DNA of 6,827 nt from Candidatus Chloroheliales bacterium (GTDB lineage Bacteria > Chloroflexota > Chloroflexia > QHBQ01), in assembly GCA_003243865.1 (NCBI GenBank), contig QHBQ01000500.1, forward strand, positions 1 through 6,827. Direction: 5' to 3'. Positions 5,709-6,827 of the stretch are shown here, in pieces (position 1 is the stretch's first letter; the number at the start of each line of letters is the position of its first letter). The notes under the pieces were generated by a model. The model had not been told where the DNA came from. It did not search any database and was given only the letters and a program-made list of their open reading frames with translations. The translations under genes and the position numbers were made by a program.

Positions 5709-5829
5709 CTAGTTACCTTCATCTATCATCTGCTTGGCTTGCCTGACTACATCGTTATAGGCATCTTCAGGGCGGGCCGGGCTGGTAGCCCTCACCTCTT
5801 GCCCATCCAGCGGGCGATGTAAGCGTGTT
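5709..5829 (-). pseudogene. Decayed copy of the 77-residue gene (C-terminal half)
   Basis: Between the stop of the gene at 5832 and the hairpin at 5671-5699, the minus strand encodes IARW, then after a one-base loss (TGGATGGG against TGGGATGGG, near 5807) GQEVRATSPARPEDAYNDVV and RQAKQMIDEGN, stop TAG at 5709-5711. This aligns with residues 37-71 of the protein at 1126-1359, with about 23 of 34 positions identical by eye. The N-terminal half is missing and no good start remains; only a GTG inside EV is available. It could still be translated by readthrough of the preceding gene, which is in the same frame after its stop. Confidence 0.75.
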
Positions 5830-5831
5830 AC

Positions 5832-6056
5832 CTACTTCGTAATGCTCACCTCTCTGACCAGGTTGAGGTGGTGTTCTGCCTCATACTCGGCAAGCTCCTC
5901 GCGTAGCTCCTCCAACGTGGATGCTATAGCATCACGCTCAATCTTTCGCGCTCGCGGGTCAATCGGGTCATCTTCTGGCCGGGGCGCACCCAGCTTCCGC
6001 TCAAACTTCTTCACCCACTCTTTGGTGAACTCGTATTCTGTCTGGCTCCCGAGCAT
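5832..6056 (-). CDS. Small coiled-coil paralogue, type II
   Basis: 74 residues from ATG 6056, which has SD AAGAGAAGG five bases upstream; a longer in-frame start at 6137 lacks an SD and overlaps the gene at 6085. The start GSQTEYEFTKEWVKKFERKL and the D/P-rich turn (PEDDPIDPRARKIER) follow the type II pattern, while EELREELAEYEAEHHLNL is the shared C-terminal helix of both types. It ends VREVSITK rather than VGAEQK. It sits 28 bases after the type I gene at 6085-6303, the same order as in the pair at 4282-4812. Confidence 0.78.
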   Translation of the reverse strand: MLGSQTEYEFTKEWVKKFERKLGAPRPEDDPIDPRARKIERDAIASTLEELREELAEYEAEHHLNLVREVSITK

Positions 6057-6084
6057 ATTAACCTTCTCTTGGATAGGGTTACCT

Positions 6085-6303
6085 CTAACCGCTGGCCGCT
6101 GGCTGAAGCAGGCGCTGGCGCTCCTCATAGTCGGCAAGCTCTTCGCGTAGCTCCTCCATTACGGTAGCGATTACCTGTCGCTCAAGTTCATAAGCTGCTG
6201 GCTGGATGGTGGGATCATCTTCAGCTTGTGGCACGGCCAGCGCCTGCTCGAACCTTGCCACTTGCGCCTTGGTAGCGGTGTACTCAGCTTCATTGTTAAT
6301 CAC
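6085..6303 (-). CDS. Small coiled-coil paralogue, type I
   Basis: 72 residues from GTG 6303, with SD AAGGGGG five bases upstream. The GTG overlaps the TGA of the 49-residue ORF upstream (GTGA), a typical translational-coupling overlap. It is nearly identical to the gene at 4525-4812 from EAEYTATKAQV to MEELREELA, but then diverges into ADYEERQRLLQPAASG, so the usual HHLNLVGAEQK end has been lost or replaced. Predicted helical; no catalytic motif. Confidence 0.78.
   Translation of the reverse strand: MINNEAEYTATKAQVARFEQALAVPQAEDDPTIQPAAYELERQVIATVMEELREELADYEERQRLLQPAASG
6133..6291 (-). repeat. 159-bp near-identical duplicate of 4576-4734
   Basis: An ungapped match with 9 differences by hand count, covering the core of both type I genes. 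Sequence outside this block differs sharply on both sides, so the copying unit ends inside the genes. Confidence 0.85.
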
Positions 6304-6449
6304 TTGAACCCCCTTATGTCGAGCGCCACAATGCCTTTGGGCTGCGCGGTCACCTTATCACGCTGAAAGAAGTCGAGAAAATCTGGCTTATTGCTCCGTA
6401 CTCTACAGGGGAAGAACTCACCGCCGTACTTTTCCTTCGAGGCCTTCAT
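6300..6449 (-). CDS. 49-residue ORF coupled to the gene at 6085
   Basis: ATG 6449 to TGA 6300-6302: MKASKEKYGGEFFPCRVRSN, then KPDFLDFFQRDKVTAQPKG and IVALDIRGFK. The composition looks like a folded small protein with many aromatic and charged residues; the family is not recognised. Support comes from the GTGA overlap with the next gene and from the SD of that gene lying within its last codons. No clear SD precedes the ATG, and the start overlaps the 28-residue ORF at 6418-6504 by 32 bases in another frame, so the two may be pieces of one frameshifted gene. Confidence 0.5.
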   Translation of the reverse strand: MKASKEKYGGEFFPCRVRSNKPDFLDFFQRDKVTAQPKGIVALDIRGFK

Positions 6450-6504
6450 CGCACATCTGCTTGGCGTCCAAAATCTGCGCTACATTTTTCAGAATGTCGC
6501 TCAT
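6418..6504 (-). CDS. 28-residue ORF, possibly the front half of a broken gene
   Basis: ATG 6504 to TGA 6418-6420: MSDILKNVAQILDAKQMCDE and eight further residues. The amphipathic start looks protein-like, but there is no good SD and the product is tiny. The frame ends inside the 49-residue ORF, where a single frameshift would join them. Either a leader peptide or the N-terminus of a damaged gene. Confidence 0.3.
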   Translation of the reverse strand: MSDILKNVAQILDAKQMCDEGLEGKVRR

Positions 6505-6571
6505 CGTGGGGTGGTATTCTCTCTTCTATCGCCGAGATTGTTGCTAATGGCCCGCCGCAATCTGCGCTCGG

Positions 6572-6789
6572 CTATTTATGCTCGGCTCCGACCAGGTTGA
6601 GGTGATGCTCTGCCTCATATTCGGTAAGCTCACGTCTCAGACTCTCGATGAACGAGGCATAGCCATCCATCTCCAGTTTTCGTACACGAGGGTCTTCCCT
6701 ATCGTCTTTCGCAGACAATCGCTTCAGATTACTCTCAAATTTTGCTACCCACCTCTTGGTGCTTGGTATTGTTCAGGTGTGCTGATCAC
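6572..6789 (-). pseudogene. Type II coiled-coil paralogue with one-base deletion
   Basis: Aligned with the intact gene at 4282-4500 (219 bases), this copy is 218 bases. It starts GTG, ISTPEQYQA, then loses one base at codon 10-11 (near 6760) and in its own frame stops at codon 15. Restoring the base gives KRWVAKFESNLKRLSAK, DDREDPRVRKLEMDGYASF and IESLRRELTEYEAEHHLNL with VGAEHK before TAG, full length and clearly homologous. The rest of the frame carries no stop, so the damage is recent, or else the site is a programmed frameshift or a sequencing error. The GTG start overlaps the stop of the type I copy at 6786-6827 as GTGA. Confidence 0.8.
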
Positions 6790-6827
6790 CTTTGCTCGGC
6801 TCCAATGAGGTCGAGGTGATGCTCTGC
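6786..6827 (-). CDS. Type I coiled-coil paralogue, C-terminal end only
   Basis: The frame entering from the right edge reads AEHHLDLIGAEQR and ends with TGA at 6786-6788. It matches the C-terminus of the gene at 4525 (AEYRLNLVGAEQK). Its stop overlaps the GTG of the next copy, so it forms the first half of a third type I/type II pair. Everything upstream is outside the window. Confidence 0.65.
   Translation of the reverse strand, partial: AEHHLDLIGAEQR

Noticed and set aside
4282..6827. CRISPR-like or satellite array because of the repeated units
   Set aside because: The repeats are whole protein-coding genes of differing sequence, with no short identical repeats and spacers.

Overview
The window looks like an accessory region of a moderately GC-rich bacterium. 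It has frequent GTG and TTG starts, purine-rich Shine-Dalgarno (SD) sequences such as GAGGAG and AAGGGGG, and two small lipoproteins with an LVAC lipobox. The protein families (an AlbA_2/GHKL ATP-binding protein, a P22_AR_N/ORF6C antirepressor, BlaI-like winged helices and small EY..TK..FE..L coiled-coil proteins) recall filamentous Chloroflexota. That assignment is inference from family memory, not a search result. Nothing here is a housekeeping gene; an integrated element or genomic island is the simplest reading.

Left part, bases 1-2907. A truncated helix-turn-helix gene runs off the left edge on the minus strand. A roughly 310-base divergent intergenic region with direct repeats and a dyad around a TTGACA box separates it from a plus-strand set: a protein made of two BlaI-like winged helices, a 77-residue protein of unknown function, a conserved hairpin, and a 501-residue AlbA_2 + GHKL-ATPase + winged-helix protein.

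Middle part, 2908-4065. This holds a 326-base stretch with no convincing gene, a 178-residue lipoprotein on the minus strand with a clear promoter and SD, and a scar carrying a near-identical copy of the last 59 bases of the BlaI-like gene region. A likely terminator closes the long minus-strand cluster that follows.

Right part, 4059-6827, all minus strand and read from right to left. Small paralogous coiled-coil genes occur as three two-gene pairs (type I followed by type II): a truncated copy plus a frameshifted copy at 6572-6827, an intact pair at 5832-6303, and an intact pair at 4282-4812. Between the pairs lie two tiny ORFs (28 and 49 codons), a decayed copy of the 77-residue gene, a second conserved hairpin, and a phage-type antirepressor. 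A very small lipoprotein ends the cluster.

The most notable signal links both halves. The 77-residue gene family followed by a G5/C-rich hairpin, then a GAGGAG SD and a regulatory gene, occurs twice on opposite strands in front of two unrelated proteins. Together with the expanded paralogue pairs, one frameshifted copy and the duplicated gene end, this shows a region built by cassette duplication and decay.
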